Below the pieces are notes generated by a model. That model worked only from the letters and a program-made list of their open reading frames with translations, did no database searches and had not been told where the DNA came from. From the NCBI GenBank assembly GCA_009668205.1, contig WJYM01000010.1, positions 1 to 64,000 of the forward strand: a stretch of DNA of 64,000 nt. Reading direction: 5' to 3'. Source of the DNA: Enterobacteriaceae bacterium RIT691 (lineage in GTDB: Bacteria > Pseudomonadota > Gammaproteobacteria > Enterobacterales > Enterobacteriaceae). A program made the translations under genes and the position numbers. Shown in pieces: positions 35,097-43,820 of the stretch (position 1 is the first letter of the stretch; each line of letters begins with the position of its first letter).

Positions 35097-35819
35097 CTAC
35101 AGGACCTTACTGAGAAACGCTGCGGTACGCGGGTTTTGCGGCGCAGTGAAAATTTGCTCCGGCGTCCCCTGTTCCTGAATGATGCCTTGATCGATGAAAA
35201 TGACCCTGTCGGCCACTTCGCGGGCAAAGCCCATTTCATGGGTCACGATGACCATCGTCATGCCTTCGTTGGCCAGCGCCTTCATCACCTCCAGCACATC
35301 CCCCACCAGCTCAGGGTCGAGGGCTGACGTCGGTTCGTCAAACAGCATAAGAGACGGTTTCATCGCCAGAGCGCGGGCAATAGCGACCCGCTGCTGCTGC
35401 CCACCGGATAGGCTCGAGGGCCACGCATCCCGCTTGTCGCTAAGTCCTACTTTTGCCAACAAACTTTCGGCAAATGCGGTCGCCTCCGGGCGCGTCATAC
35501 CCCGCAGCTGCATCGGCGCCATCAGCAAATTCTCCAGCACCGTCATGTGCGGGAATAAATTAAAGCGCTGAAAAACCATCCCTACACTTTCACGCAGTTT
35601 ATTGAGATCGGTCTTCTTATCGTGTACCGCAAAACCGTTCACCACAACGTCGCCTTCACTGACCGACTCCAGCGCATTCATACAGCGCAGAAAAGTGCTT
35701 TTTCCGGAGCCGGAGGGGCCAATGACACAGACCACTTCCTGCGGCTGAATCTCGCAGTCAATTCCGCGTAAAACATGGCTGGTACCAAAGTACTTATGCA
35801 GATTTTTAATGTGAATCAC
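35097..35819 (-). CDS. Polar amino-acid ABC importer, ATP-binding protein (GlnQ-like)
   Basis: ATPase of a type I importer. Walker [10 protein letters not shown] lies near residues 34-42, the signature [16 protein letters not shown] near 135-150, Walker [15 protein letters not shown] and the switch histidine [13 protein letters not shown] after it. 240 residues is the GlnQ/HisP size. Its start overlaps the permease gene stop by 14 bases. The solute is likely an amino acid; glutamine, arginine or another cannot be told apart here. Confidence 0.92.
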   Translation of the reverse strand: MIHIKNLHKYFGTSHVLRGIDCEIQPQEVVCVIGPSGSGKSTFLRCMNALESVSEGDVVVNGFAVHDKKTDLNKLRESVGMVFQRFNLFPHMTVLENLLMAPMQLRGMTRPEATAFAESLLAKVGLSDKRDAWPSSLSGGQQQRVAIARALAMKPSLMLFDEPTSALDPELVGDVLEVMKALANEGMTMVIVTHEMGFAREVADRVIFIDQGIIQEQGTPEQIFTAPQNPRTAAFLSKVL

Positions 35820-36570
35820 TTTTACCGAGCCTCTTTTCCATGCGGTTAACCAACTGCGCCAGAACGAACGTAATGACCCAATAGACGACAGAAATTGTCA
35901 GGTAGGGTTCCCAATAGGTGGCATAGGCTCCGGATACGGTACGGGCCGCATAGGCCAGATCGGCCAGCCCAATGGCCGAAGCCAGCGAGGAGTCTTTCAC
36001 GATGGCAATCGCATTGTTGCCAAGCGGCGGCAGAATGCGACGGAAAGCCTGCGGTAAAATCACCTTACGCATGGTTTTCCACCATGGCATACCCAGCGCG
36101 CGCGACGCTTCCATTTGCCCTTTGTCGATGGACTGGATCCCGGCGCGGAAGATTTCTGAGACGTAAGCCCCGGCATTTAGGGTGATGGCCACGATGCAGG
36201 ATAAAAAGGCGCCGTAGTTTGAGCGCAGTTCGCGGGCAAAATCGCTGCTCATGATGCCGTGGGTAACGAACAGACCGTCGCGGGGGTTGATGAACAGCGG
36301 CACCAACGCAAAATGGACCACCATGATCTGCACAAACAGCGGCGTCCCGCGAAAAGCACTGACGTAAAAGCGCACCGGAAACTGAACCAGATAGCGCAGG
36401 ATATATTTCCAGGGCCCGTGTTCTGCTTTTGCCATTCGCCCGAGTCCGAGCGTCAGGCCCCACAGCGTGCCGAGGATCACGCAGATAACGGTACATTTAA
36501 GGGTCATTATCGCGCCGTCCACAAACAGTGGGCCGTATTCCTCAATAATTTCCCAGCGGAATCCTGTCAT
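35806..36570 (-). CDS. Polar amino-acid ABC importer, permease (HisMQ family)
   Basis: Inner-membrane permease with about five helices. The EAA loop [22 protein letters not shown] (only part shown to characterise it: EASRALG then LPQA) is the contact to the ATPase. The N-terminal region has GALIMTLK-type sequence seen in HisM/GlnP proteins. 254 residues. It overlaps the ATPase gene and follows the binding protein gene after a strong hairpin. Only one permease gene is present, so it should form a homodimer. Confidence 0.9.
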   Translation of the reverse strand: MTGFRWEIIEEYGPLFVDGAIMTLKCTVICVILGTLWGLTLGLGRMAKAEHGPWKYILRYLVQFPVRFYVSAFRGTPLFVQIMVVHFALVPLFINPRDGLFVTHGIMSSDFARELRSNYGAFLSCIVAITLNAGAYVSEIFRAGIQSIDKGQMEASRALGMPWWKTMRKVILPQAFRRILPPLGNNAIAIVKDSSLASAIGLADLAYAARTVSGAYATYWEPYLTISVVYWVITFVLAQLVNRMEKRLGKSDSH

Positions 36571-36589
36571 ACTTTATCCCTGAAAAAGA

Positions 36590-36618
36590 ACGGCGACCGT
36601 GAGATCCACGATCGCCGT
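36590..36618 (-). other. Stem-loop between binding-protein and permease genes
   Basis: ACGGCGA-(C)-CGTG / CACG-(A)-TCGCCGT with a five-base loop, one mismatch in 12 pairs, and no T run. Such stems protect binding-protein mRNA and let it exceed the membrane components. Confidence 0.65.
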
Positions 36619-36637
36619 GAAGATGAATGAAAAATCA

Positions 36638-37405
36638 TTATTGTGCAGGCAGCGTCGGCACGTCGTTATCAAACCAGGTCTGGTAGATTTTGGCGTAAGT
36701 GCCATCGGCCACGATTTTCTTCAGGCCGGCATTCAGTTTATTCAGGAGTGCAGTGTTGCCTTTTGCTACCGCAATGCCGAAGTACTGGCGTTCAAATTTT
36801 GCATCCGACACCAGCTTAAACTGCTTATCCGGATGTTGTTTGATATAATATTTCACCACCCCAACGTCGCCGACAGCCGCACTTACGCCGTCTTCAAACA
36901 GCTCCTGCAGCATCAGCGGCGTGTTATCAAAACGCTTAATAGCCGTGCTGTTTTTTCCTAACACATCCGACACCACGATATCACCCGTACTGGAGTTCAC
37001 GACCCCAACCTTCGCGTCTTTCAGAGACGCCAGTGAGCTTACGCTGGACGATTGTGGCACCACAATGGCCTGTTCTGCCGGGAAGTAAGGGGCGCTGAAA
37101 TCCACCATTTGCTTACGCTTATCGGTGATCGTTATCCCGGAAATAATGATGTCGCGGTCGCCGGAATTCAGGGTTGCGAAGATACCTTCCCACGGGGTGT
37201 TGACCAGCTTGATGTCAAAGTTTTCCGCTTTGGCGATCGCCTTAATCACATCAATATCAAAACCTTCCAGCTGTTTTTGATTGTTTTCATATTCGAACGG
37301 GCGATAGGTTCCGCCTGCCCCCACCACGTAAGTCTCTGCTGCAGCGTGTGCACTGGCTGCCAGTGCGGCCGTCAGACAGCAGACCTTCATCCATTTACCC
37401 AACAT
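36638..37405 (-). CDS. Polar amino-acid ABC importer, periplasmic binding protein
   Basis: 255-residue family 3 solute-binding protein. A signal peptide ends near AHAAAE. The ligand-contact regions are GGTYRPFEYEN, LEGFDIDVIKAIAKA (the family 3 signature), DIIISGITITDKRKQ and GVVNSSTGDIV. First gene of the three-gene operon, divergent from the next importer. Ligand uncertain. Confidence 0.92.
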   Translation of the reverse strand: MLGKWMKVCCLTAALAASAHAAAETYVVGAGGTYRPFEYENNQKQLEGFDIDVIKAIAKAENFDIKLVNTPWEGIFATLNSGDRDIIISGITITDKRKQMVDFSAPYFPAEQAIVVPQSSSVSSLASLKDAKVGVVNSSTGDIVVSDVLGKNSTAIKRFDNTPLMLQELFEDGVSAAVGDVGVVKYYIKQHPDKQFKLVSDAKFERQYFGIAVAKGNTALLNKLNAGLKKIVADGTYAKIYQTWFDNDVPTLPAQ

Positions 37406-37477
37406 ATCATCACCTTTTTATGCATTTAATGTGCATAAAAATACACTCACAATTTCACATATGCAATATGTCTGTAT

Positions 37478-37487
37478 CGTTATAACG
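37478..37487. promoter_or_regulatory. Palindrome CGTTATAACG in the divergent promoter region
   Basis: Perfect ten-base palindrome between the two divergent ABC operons. Its halves resemble ModE half-sites (CGTTAT and ATAACG) without the usual spacing, so its meaning is uncertain. Confidence 0.3.
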
Positions 37488-37566
37488 ACTGGTTATACCT
37501 GTTTCCGGTTTCTGGCTTTATCGACGCTAACGAGGGCAGCGCGTTATCCGTGTTTGCATCACCGTG

Positions 37567-37590
37567 CGTTATATATTTTAATGCACAACG
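37567..37590 (+). promoter_or_regulatory. ModE-like site upstream of the metal-type importer
   Basis: CGTTATATA, six bases, then TGCACAACG. The left half fully fits the molybdate-responsive ModE half-site, and the right half keeps 6 of 9 positions of TATATAACG. It ends 27 bases before the binding-protein ATG, a position where repression by ModE-molybdate would make sense. Confidence 0.42.
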
Positions 37591-37617
37591 TTTTTCCCCT
37601 TAAATGAGAGCGATGTC

Positions 37618-38682
37618 ATGCCGACACTACACCGTATCTTCTTCAGCACCGCGTTTGCCTGTGGCGCTCTGCTCTCCGTTTCTGCCGCTCATGCAGACCG
37701 TACCGTGACTGACCAACTGGGTCGTCAGGTTACCCTCCCGGACCATGTCTCTCGTGTGGTGGTCCTCCAGCATCAGACCCTGAATTTGCTGGTGCAACTG
37801 AATGCCCAGGACGACATTGTTGGGGTATTGAGTAGTTGGAAAAAGCAGCTGGGACCGCAGTTTGCCCGTTTTATGCCGAAGATAACCACCCTGCCCATGC
37901 CCGGTGACCTCACCCAGGCCAATATTGAAAGCCTGTTGGCGTTACACCCTCAGGTGGTGTTCGTCGCCAACTACGCGCCGGAACAAATGATTCAGCAGAT
38001 CCAGAACGCGGGCATTCCTGTTGTCGCGGTCTCACTGCGCGATGATGCCGCCAGTGAAAAAAATAAGATGAACCCGACCATGGCCAATGAAGAGCAGGCC
38101 TACGATAACGGTCTCAAGCAGGGTATCCGCCTGATTGGCGAGGTAGTGGATCGCAAAACGGAAGCTGAGACACTGATTCGCTATACCTTCAGCGCCCGGG
38201 AAAAGGCTAACGCGCCGGTGGCGGATATTGCGCAGGCGAAAAAAGTTCGCGTCTATATGGCGAATCCGGATCTCAATACCTATGGCTCCGGCAAATATAC
38301 CGGGCTGATGATGGAGCACGCTGGTGCGCTGAATGTGGCGGCGGCAACGGTTAAGGGTGCCCGTCAGGTTTCACTCGAACAGGTGCTGCAATGGAACCCT
38401 GACGTCATTTTTGTGCAGGATCGCTATCCCGAGGTGGTGAAAGAGATTGAAACCGATCCCCACTGGCAGAGTATTAATGCAGTGAAGCACCATCGCGTGT
38501 GGCTGATGCCCGAATATGCCAAGGCCTGGGGCTATCCGATGCCGGAAGCCCTGGCGCTCGGTGAACTGTGGATGGCAAAAAAACTCTACCCCGACCGTTA
38601 CGACAACGTGGACGTAGACGCACAGGCGCAGGACTTCTACCAGCGTTTTTACCGCGTAAACTGGACCTCTGATGCACGCTGA
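37618..38682 (+). CDS. FecCD-type ABC importer, periplasmic binding protein (MolA-like candidate)
   Basis: 354-residue class III (helical-hinge) binding protein of the iron-siderophore, cobalamin and MolA group. A signal peptide ends near SAAHAD. It continues with TVTDQLGRQVTLPDHVSRVV, the usual start of these domains, then ANIESLLALHPQVVFV and a C-terminal half with EQVLQWNPDVIFVQ. No TonB receptor gene is nearby, which argues against siderophore or cobalamin. The ModA-like gene at the other end and the ModE-like site favour molybdate or tungstate. The stop overlaps the permease gene by 11 bases. Confidence 0.85.
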   Translation: MPTLHRIFFSTAFACGALLSVSAAHADRTVTDQLGRQVTLPDHVSRVVVLQHQTLNLLVQLNAQDDIVGVLSSWKKQLGPQFARFMPKITTLPMPGDLTQANIESLLALHPQVVFVANYAPEQMIQQIQNAGIPVVAVSLRDDAASEKNKMNPTMANEEQAYDNGLKQGIRLIGEVVDRKTEAETLIRYTFSAREKANAPVADIAQAKKVRVYMANPDLNTYGSGKYTGLMMEHAGALNVAAATVKGARQVSLEQVLQWNPDVIFVQDRYPEVVKEIETDPHWQSINAVKHHRVWLMPEYAKAWGYPMPEALALGELWMAKKLYPDRYDNVDVDAQAQDFYQRFYRVNWTSDAR

Positions 38683-39676
38683 CCGTCGTTTTCAGCTGCT
38701 GCAAATGCTGCTGATTGCCCTGTCGCTGCTGTTGGTTCTGGCGTCGCTTTGTCTGGGTCAATATCAGCTCCCGGTGATGACGGTTATCCACCAACTTGCC
38801 CATCCCTTCAACGGCCAGGACATTGCCAGCCAGATAGTCTGGACGGTCCGCTTACCCCGGATCACGCTGGCGTTTCTGGCCGGTGCAGCGCTGGGGCTGA
38901 GCGGTTCCACTCTGCAGGGCGTCTTTCGCAATCCGCTGGTCGATCCGCACATCATCGGGGTGACTTCGGGTGCCGCTTTCGGCGGCACGCTGGCGATTTT
39001 GCTGGGACTGAGTCCGTGGATGATGATGGGCTCCACCTTCGCCTGTGGTCTGGGGGCGCTGGGACTCATCTACCTGATAGCCTCGTTACAGGGGCGAGAA
39101 AACACACTGGTACTGATCCTTTCGGGGATCATTCTCAGTGGATTTTTTGCGGCGCTGGTCAGCCTGATGCAGTATCTGGCAGATACCGAAGAGACGCTGC
39201 CTAACATTGTGTTTTGGCTGCTGGGGAGTTTTGCCACCGCCAACTGGCAAAAAGTGGCCATTGCCGCCCTGCCGGTGCTGCTGGCGAGCCTGCTGCTGTT
39301 TGCCCTGCGCTGGCGTATTAATTTGCTGTCACTTGATGCCAAAGACGCACGCTCACTTGGCGTTGCGGTCACCCCGCTGCGCCGCTGCGTGCTGGTCTGC
39401 TGTGCGCTGCTTGTGGCGGCGCAGGTTGCGGTGAGCGGCAGCATCGCCTGGGTCGGTCTGGTTATTCCCCACCTGGCGCGTTTACTGGTAGGTGCCGATC
39501 ACCGTCGCCTGCTGCCCACCGCCTTCTGGCTCGGCGGCAGTTTTATGATGGTGGTGGATGATTTGGCAAGAACCCTGACCGCGGCTGAGATCCCTATCGG
39601 TATTATTACTGCCCTTCTGGGCGCCCCGGTCTTTACCTTTCTGCTGATTTACACCAGCCGCAGGAGCCCTCAGTGA
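38672..39676 (+). CDS. FecCD-type ABC importer, permease (MolB-like candidate)
   Basis: 334-residue inner-membrane protein with about ten helices, BtuC/FecCD family. The family hallmark GLSGSTLQGVFRNPLVDPHI, then GVTSGAAFGG, and the ATPase-contact region VGLVIPHLARLLVGADHRR are present. It starts within the binding-protein gene and ends overlapping the ATPase gene (GTGA), so the three genes are translationally coupled. Confidence 0.92.
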   Translation: MHADRRFQLLQMLLIALSLLLVLASLCLGQYQLPVMTVIHQLAHPFNGQDIASQIVWTVRLPRITLAFLAGAALGLSGSTLQGVFRNPLVDPHIIGVTSGAAFGGTLAILLGLSPWMMMGSTFACGLGALGLIYLIASLQGRENTLVLILSGIILSGFFAALVSLMQYLADTEETLPNIVFWLLGSFATANWQKVAIAALPVLLASLLLFALRWRINLLSLDAKDARSLGVAVTPLRRCVLVCCALLVAAQVAVSGSIAWVGLVIPHLARLLVGADHRRLLPTAFWLGGSFMMVVDDLARTLTAAEIPIGIITALLGAPVFTFLLIYTSRRSPQ

Positions 39677-40425
39677 GTACCCCTTCTCTTACCGCTAACG
39701 GGCTGCTTTATGGCCACACGTCCCCGCTGTTTGCGCCTCTGAGTTTTATCTGCAAACCCGGTGAAATTTGGGCCATTCTGGGGGCGAACGGTCGGGGTAA
39801 AAGTACGCTGTTGGATACCCTCACGGGCGTGTTGCCGGTACTGGGCGGGGAGATGACGGCCGAAAATGGGGTCAGCATCGTACCGCAGAGCTTTCGCCCG
39901 GCGTTTGCCTGGCGGGTGCTTGACGTGGTCTTGATGGGGCGAGCGCGCAACGTTGCCCTTTTTTCCCAGCCTTCAGCGGACGATCTTCGTGCCGTCAATA
40001 ACGCGCTTGCGCAACTCGCGATTTCATCGTTGGCACAAAAGACGTTCACCAGGCTTTCCGGGGGACAACAGCAGCTGGTGATGATTGCCCGGGCGTTGGT
40101 CAGCGGGAGTCAGAATATTTTGCTGGATGAACCCTGCTCGGCCCTGGATTTGGCGAACCAGCAGGTGGTACTGCAGCTGATAAGCGATCTGGCATTCCGT
40201 CAGAATCGCAGCGTGCTGTTTACCACGCACGATCCTACCCATGCGTTACAGATTGCCAGCCACACGCTGATGCTGCTGCCCGAAGGCCAGTGGCTGGCGG
40301 GGAAAACACGGGAAGTGGTCACTGAAGATCATCTTCAGCAGGCGTATGGTGTGACGACCAGAATGGTGACGCTGCACGAAAGCACGCCACCCGTGGTGGT
40401 ACCGCTATTCCGTCTTCGCCGTTAA
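39673..40425 (+). CDS. FecCD-type ABC importer, ATP-binding protein (MolC-like candidate), GTG start
   Basis: 250-residue ATPase with Walker A GANGRGKST (about 36-44), signature LSGGQQQLVMIARAL, Walker B ILLDEPCSALDL and switch histidine FTTHDPTH. The Walker A Gly-Arg-Gly differs from the common Gly-Ser-Gly but is seen in this ATPase group. The GTG start overlaps the permease stop. Its last 21 bases overlap the 3' end of the convergent ModA-like gene. Confidence 0.9.
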   Translation: MSTPSLTANGLLYGHTSPLFAPLSFICKPGEIWAILGANGRGKSTLLDTLTGVLPVLGGEMTAENGVSIVPQSFRPAFAWRVLDVVLMGRARNVALFSQPSADDLRAVNNALAQLAISSLAQKTFTRLSGGQQQLVMIARALVSGSQNILLDEPCSALDLANQQVVLQLISDLAFRQNRSVLFTTHDPTHALQIASHTLMLLPEGQWLAGKTREVVTEDHLQQAYGVTTRMVTLHESTPPVVVPLFRLRR

Positions 40426-41130
40426 AAAACCCGCTTCCCGCAAAAATGTTTGCCCTTCTGCCGCCAGGATGAAGTCGGCCAGCGATTCAGCGCCCGTCGT
40501 GAGCAGTGCCAGCTGATACTCACAGCGCGGGTTATAAACCTCAGGAATGGCGAGAATACGCAGATCGTCAGCGGCGGTCAGCGCCTTTGCGTAATGCGCG
40601 TAACCGATAAACAGGTCCGTGAGATGGTGACGGATAAGCCAGGCACTGGCTATCTGGCCCGGCGGAACCGTCAGCGTATCACGACCCCCGACCAGCATCG
40701 CCGCCCGCGCCTTCAGCTTTATCTGCGGGTAACGTTGCTCAATTTTATCAAACAGCGCCCAGGTATAATCGCCGGACGGATCGCAACCCGGTGTCGAAGT
40801 GCCCAGCCGCAGTCCAGGATCCGCCAGCAGGCTAAGCCAATCGGCCTTTTCCGTTGCCGGGGTTTTCCGCACGGTTAAATTCAACTGGTTAAAGGCAAAG
40901 GTATGCGTCGCAAGCGTAAGTCCCTTATTGCGTAACGTCTGGGGATGCGCCGTGTTTGCGGAGGCAAACAGATCACAACGCTCACCGGCTTCGATCCGTT
41001 CACGCAGCAGCCCGGCCGGGCCAAACGTCAGCGCAACGGGCACACCGCTGACAGCGCTGAAACGCTGACAAAGCGGGGTAAACGCGCTTTTCAGGCTTCC
41101 GGCAGCAAAAACAGAGAGGGGCAGCGTCAT
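40405..41130 (-). CDS. ModA-like oxyanion-binding protein without a signal peptide
   Basis: 241 residues of a type II periplasmic-binding-protein fold. MTLPLSVFAAGSLKSAF matches the first strand of mature ModA (VTVFAAASL-type), and the family motifs GERCDLFASAN and PGCDPSGDYTWALFDKI follow. No hydrophobic leader precedes the fold, and reading upstream in frame gives none, so export is doubtful unless another route exists. It starts eight bases before the end of fumD reading leftward, with a poor ribosome site, so translation coupling to fumD is likely. It could be an intracellular oxyanion carrier; no function is proven. Confidence 0.72.
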   Translation of the reverse strand: MTLPLSVFAAGSLKSAFTPLCQRFSAVSGVPVALTFGPAGLLRERIEAGERCDLFASANTAHPQTLRNKGLTLATHTFAFNQLNLTVRKTPATEKADWLSLLADPGLRLGTSTPGCDPSGDYTWALFDKIEQRYPQIKLKARAAMLVGGRDTLTVPPGQIASAWLIRHHLTDLFIGYAHYAKALTAADDLRILAIPEVYNPRCEYQLALLTTGAESLADFILAAEGQTFLREAGFLTAKTE

Positions 41131-41138
41131 GAGCAAAT

Positions 41139-41351
41139 TTACTGCCCGGCCAGCGCGGTAATCACACGCCCCATGGCTTCTTCGGTCAGTTCACTGCGTT
41201 TGATTTTTTTATTCGCCAATGAGGTGCGCAACACGCCCGCAATCACGATATGTTTTGGCTCCTGGCCCAGATCACGCATCTCCAGCACCACTTTGCCCAC
41301 TACGCGACACATCTCCTGATACAGCGCTTCGTCTTTGCTTTGATTGCCCAT
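41139..41351 (-). CDS. fumD: Fumarase D (YdhZ)
   Basis: 70-residue protein very close to E. coli FumD, which has been reported to have fumarase activity. Conserved stretches are YQEMCRVVGKVVLEMRDLGQ and PKHIVIAGVLRTSLANKK. Its position divergent from pykF is the same as in E. coli. There it precedes the ydhYVWXUT oxidoreductase genes, which are absent here. Confidence 0.93.
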   Translation of the reverse strand: MGNQSKDEALYQEMCRVVGKVVLEMRDLGQEPKHIVIAGVLRTSLANKKIKRSELTEEAMGRVITALAGQ

Positions 41352-41769
41352 CCCTCACTCCTGATAACCACTTGATAATCAATTTATTAGTGATAATAGC
41401 CTGATTCTGCCGCCCTGTCCCTGTGCAATGTTGTTAACATTCATGGCGCGCCCGGTAGTGTTTTTGTTAAACACTATCATCTAATTCTGAAACAGCGTTT
41501 TCATTTACTTTTTTACCCGTAACCTCGTATAATATGCCCCGATTCTTTCTTGAATGGTTTCAGCGCATTGGACTGCACAAAAAATAGCTCAAAACTTGCT
41601 CCTTTCCCCGAAGCTGAAACCCAGGCTCACTTTCCTCTGCACGCTTATTTGATGTCACCTATCCTTAACTCGTGGCATCGCAGCTTTTGTAATACAGGTT
41701 TGAATTCGCGGCAGTGCGCCCGCGACTCGAGATTCCCCTATCCTTCTCAACTTAAAGACTAAGACTTTC
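41352..41769 (+). promoter_or_regulatory. pykF promoter and leader region
   Basis: A 418-base gap. The consensus -10 TATAAT (41528-41533) has a weak -35 TTTACT about 18 bases upstream, and a Cra site follows. The remaining 200 bases form a long untranslated leader with no clear hairpin. The left part holds the fumD promoter. Confidence 0.65.
41551..41562. promoter_or_regulatory. Cra (FruR) operator of pykF
   Basis: Read on the minus strand this is TGAAACCATTCA, a full match to the Cra consensus TGAAWCSATTCA. It lies about 20 bases after the -10, where Cra would repress pykF when fructose phosphates are low. Confidence 0.82.
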
Positions 41770-43191
41770 ATGAAAAAGACCAAAATCGTTTGTACTATCG
41801 GTCCAAAAACCGAATCTGAAGAGATGCTGACCAAAATGCTGGACGCCGGCATGAACGTAATGCGTCTGAACTTCTCCCACGGTGACTATGCCGAGCACGG
41901 TCAGCGTATCCAGAACTTGCGCAACGTGATGAGCAAGACCGGCAAGAAAGCCGCTATCCTGCTGGATACCAAAGGTCCGGAAATCCGTACCATCAAGCTG
42001 GAAGGCGGTAACGACGTCTCTCTGAAAGCAGGCCAGACCTTCACCTTCACGACTGACAAATCTGTTGTCGGCAACAATGAAATCGTTGCAGTGACCTACG
42101 AAGGCTTCACTAACGACCTGAAAGTGGGCAACACCGTTCTGGTTGACGATGGTCTGATCGGTCTGGAAGTGACGGCTATCGAAGGCAACAACGTGGTTTG
42201 TAAGGTGCTGAACAACGGCGACCTCGGTGAAAACAAAGGCGTTAACCTGCCAGGCGTTTCCATCGCACTGCCAGCACTGGCTGAGAAAGACAAACAGGAT
42301 CTGATCTTCGGCTGCGAGCAAGGCGTTGACTTCGTTGCGGCGTCCTTCATCCGTAAGCGTTCTGATGTTGTTGAAATTCGTGAGCACCTGAAGGCCCACG
42401 GTGGCGAAAACATCCAAATCATCTCCAAAATCGAAAACCAGGAAGGCCTGAACAACTTCGACGAAATCCTCGAAGCGTCTGATGGCATCATGGTTGCTCG
42501 TGGCGATATGGGCGTTGAGATCCCGGTTGAAGAAGTTATCTTCGCGCAGAAGATGATCATCGAAAAATGCGTCCGCGCGCGTAAAGTGGTTATCACTGCG
42601 ACCCAGATGCTGGACTCCATGATCAAAAACCCACGTCCAACCCGCGCTGAAGCAGGCGACGTTGCTAACGCCATCCTCGACGGTACTGACGCAGTTATGC
42701 TGTCTGGTGAATCCGCGAAAGGGAAATACCCACTGGAAGCCGTGACCATCATGGCAACCATTTGCGAGCGTACTGACCGTGTGATGACCAGCCGTCTGGA
42801 TTACAACAACGACAGCCGTAAATTGCGTATCACCGAAGCAGTGTGCCGCGGTGCCGTTGAAACGGCAGAAAAACTGGAAGCCCCACTGATTGTGGTCGCG
42901 ACTCAGGGCGGTAAATCTGCTCGCGCTATCCGTAAATACTTCCCGGATGCCACCATTCTGGCGCTGACCACCAACGAACTGACCGCGCGTCAGCTGGTCC
43001 TCAGCAAAGGCGTTATCCCACATCTGGTGAAAGAAATCGCCTCAACGGATGATTTCTACCGTCTGGGTAAAGAAGTGGCTCTGGAGCTGGTTGACCGTGG
43101 TCTGGCTCAGAAAGGTGACGTTGTGGTGATGGTTTCCGGTGCCCTGGTACCAAGCGGAACCACAAACACAGCCTCTGTTCACGTGCTGTAA
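41770..43191 (+). CDS. pykF: Pyruvate kinase I
   Basis: Makes pyruvate and ATP from PEP and ADP; activated by fructose 1,6-bisphosphate. Domains A and B are shown by [24 protein letters not shown], and the catalytic [10 protein letters not shown] and [12 protein letters not shown]. The C-terminal allosteric domain runs from about 350 ([16 protein letters not shown]). At 473 residues it is close to E. coli PykF (470). Codon use is strongly biased, as expected for high expression. Confidence 0.98.
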   Translation: MKKTKIVCTIGPKTESEEMLTKMLDAGMNVMRLNFSHGDYAEHGQRIQNLRNVMSKTGKKAAILLDTKGPEIRTIKLEGGNDVSLKAGQTFTFTTDKSVVGNNEIVAVTYEGFTNDLKVGNTVLVDDGLIGLEVTAIEGNNVVCKVLNNGDLGENKGVNLPGVSIALPALAEKDKQDLIFGCEQGVDFVAASFIRKRSDVVEIREHLKAHGGENIQIISKIENQEGLNNFDEILEASDGIMVARGDMGVEIPVEEVIFAQKMIIEKCVRARKVVITATQMLDSMIKNPRPTRAEAGDVANAILDGTDAVMLSGESAKGKYPLEAVTIMATICERTDRVMTSRLDYNNDSRKLRITEAVCRGAVETAEKLEAPLIVVATQGGKSARAIRKYFPDATILALTTNELTARQLVLSKGVIPHLVKEIASTDDFYRLGKEVALELVDRGLAQKGDVVVMVSGALVPSGTTNTASVHVL

Positions 43192-43217
43192 TTATTCCCC
43201 GTTTTGTTCATTTGCTT

Positions 43218-43244
43218 AAAAAGCGCCCTCGTGGCGCTTTTTTT
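43218..43244 (+). terminator. Terminator after pykF
   Basis: AAGCGCC-CTCGT-GGCGCTT stem with a seven-T tail. Confidence 0.9.
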
Positions 43245-43736
<492 letters not shown>

Positions 43737-43753
43737 GAGTACCTGTAATAAAA

Positions 43754-43779
43754 ATGGCGCCTCGTGCGCCATTTTTTTT
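43754..43779 (+). terminator. Terminator after lpp
   Basis: ATGGCGC-CTCGT-GCGCCAT stem and eight T, close to the well-known E. coli lpp terminator. Confidence 0.93.
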
Positions 43780-43820
43780 GCCTGCAATTTAAGGAGACGT
43801 TGTTACCGCCCCCTTCCCGC

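Noticed and set aside
37618..40425. Siderophore or vitamin B12 importer
   Set aside because: Family membership allows it, but no TonB-dependent receptor or Fur-type site accompanies it, and the context is ModA/ModE-like. Not fully excluded.
41752..43023. 423-codon open frame on the minus strand over pykF
   Set aside because: It mirrors the strongly biased codons of pykF, has a Phe/His-rich composition unlike any protein family, and lacks a ribosome site.
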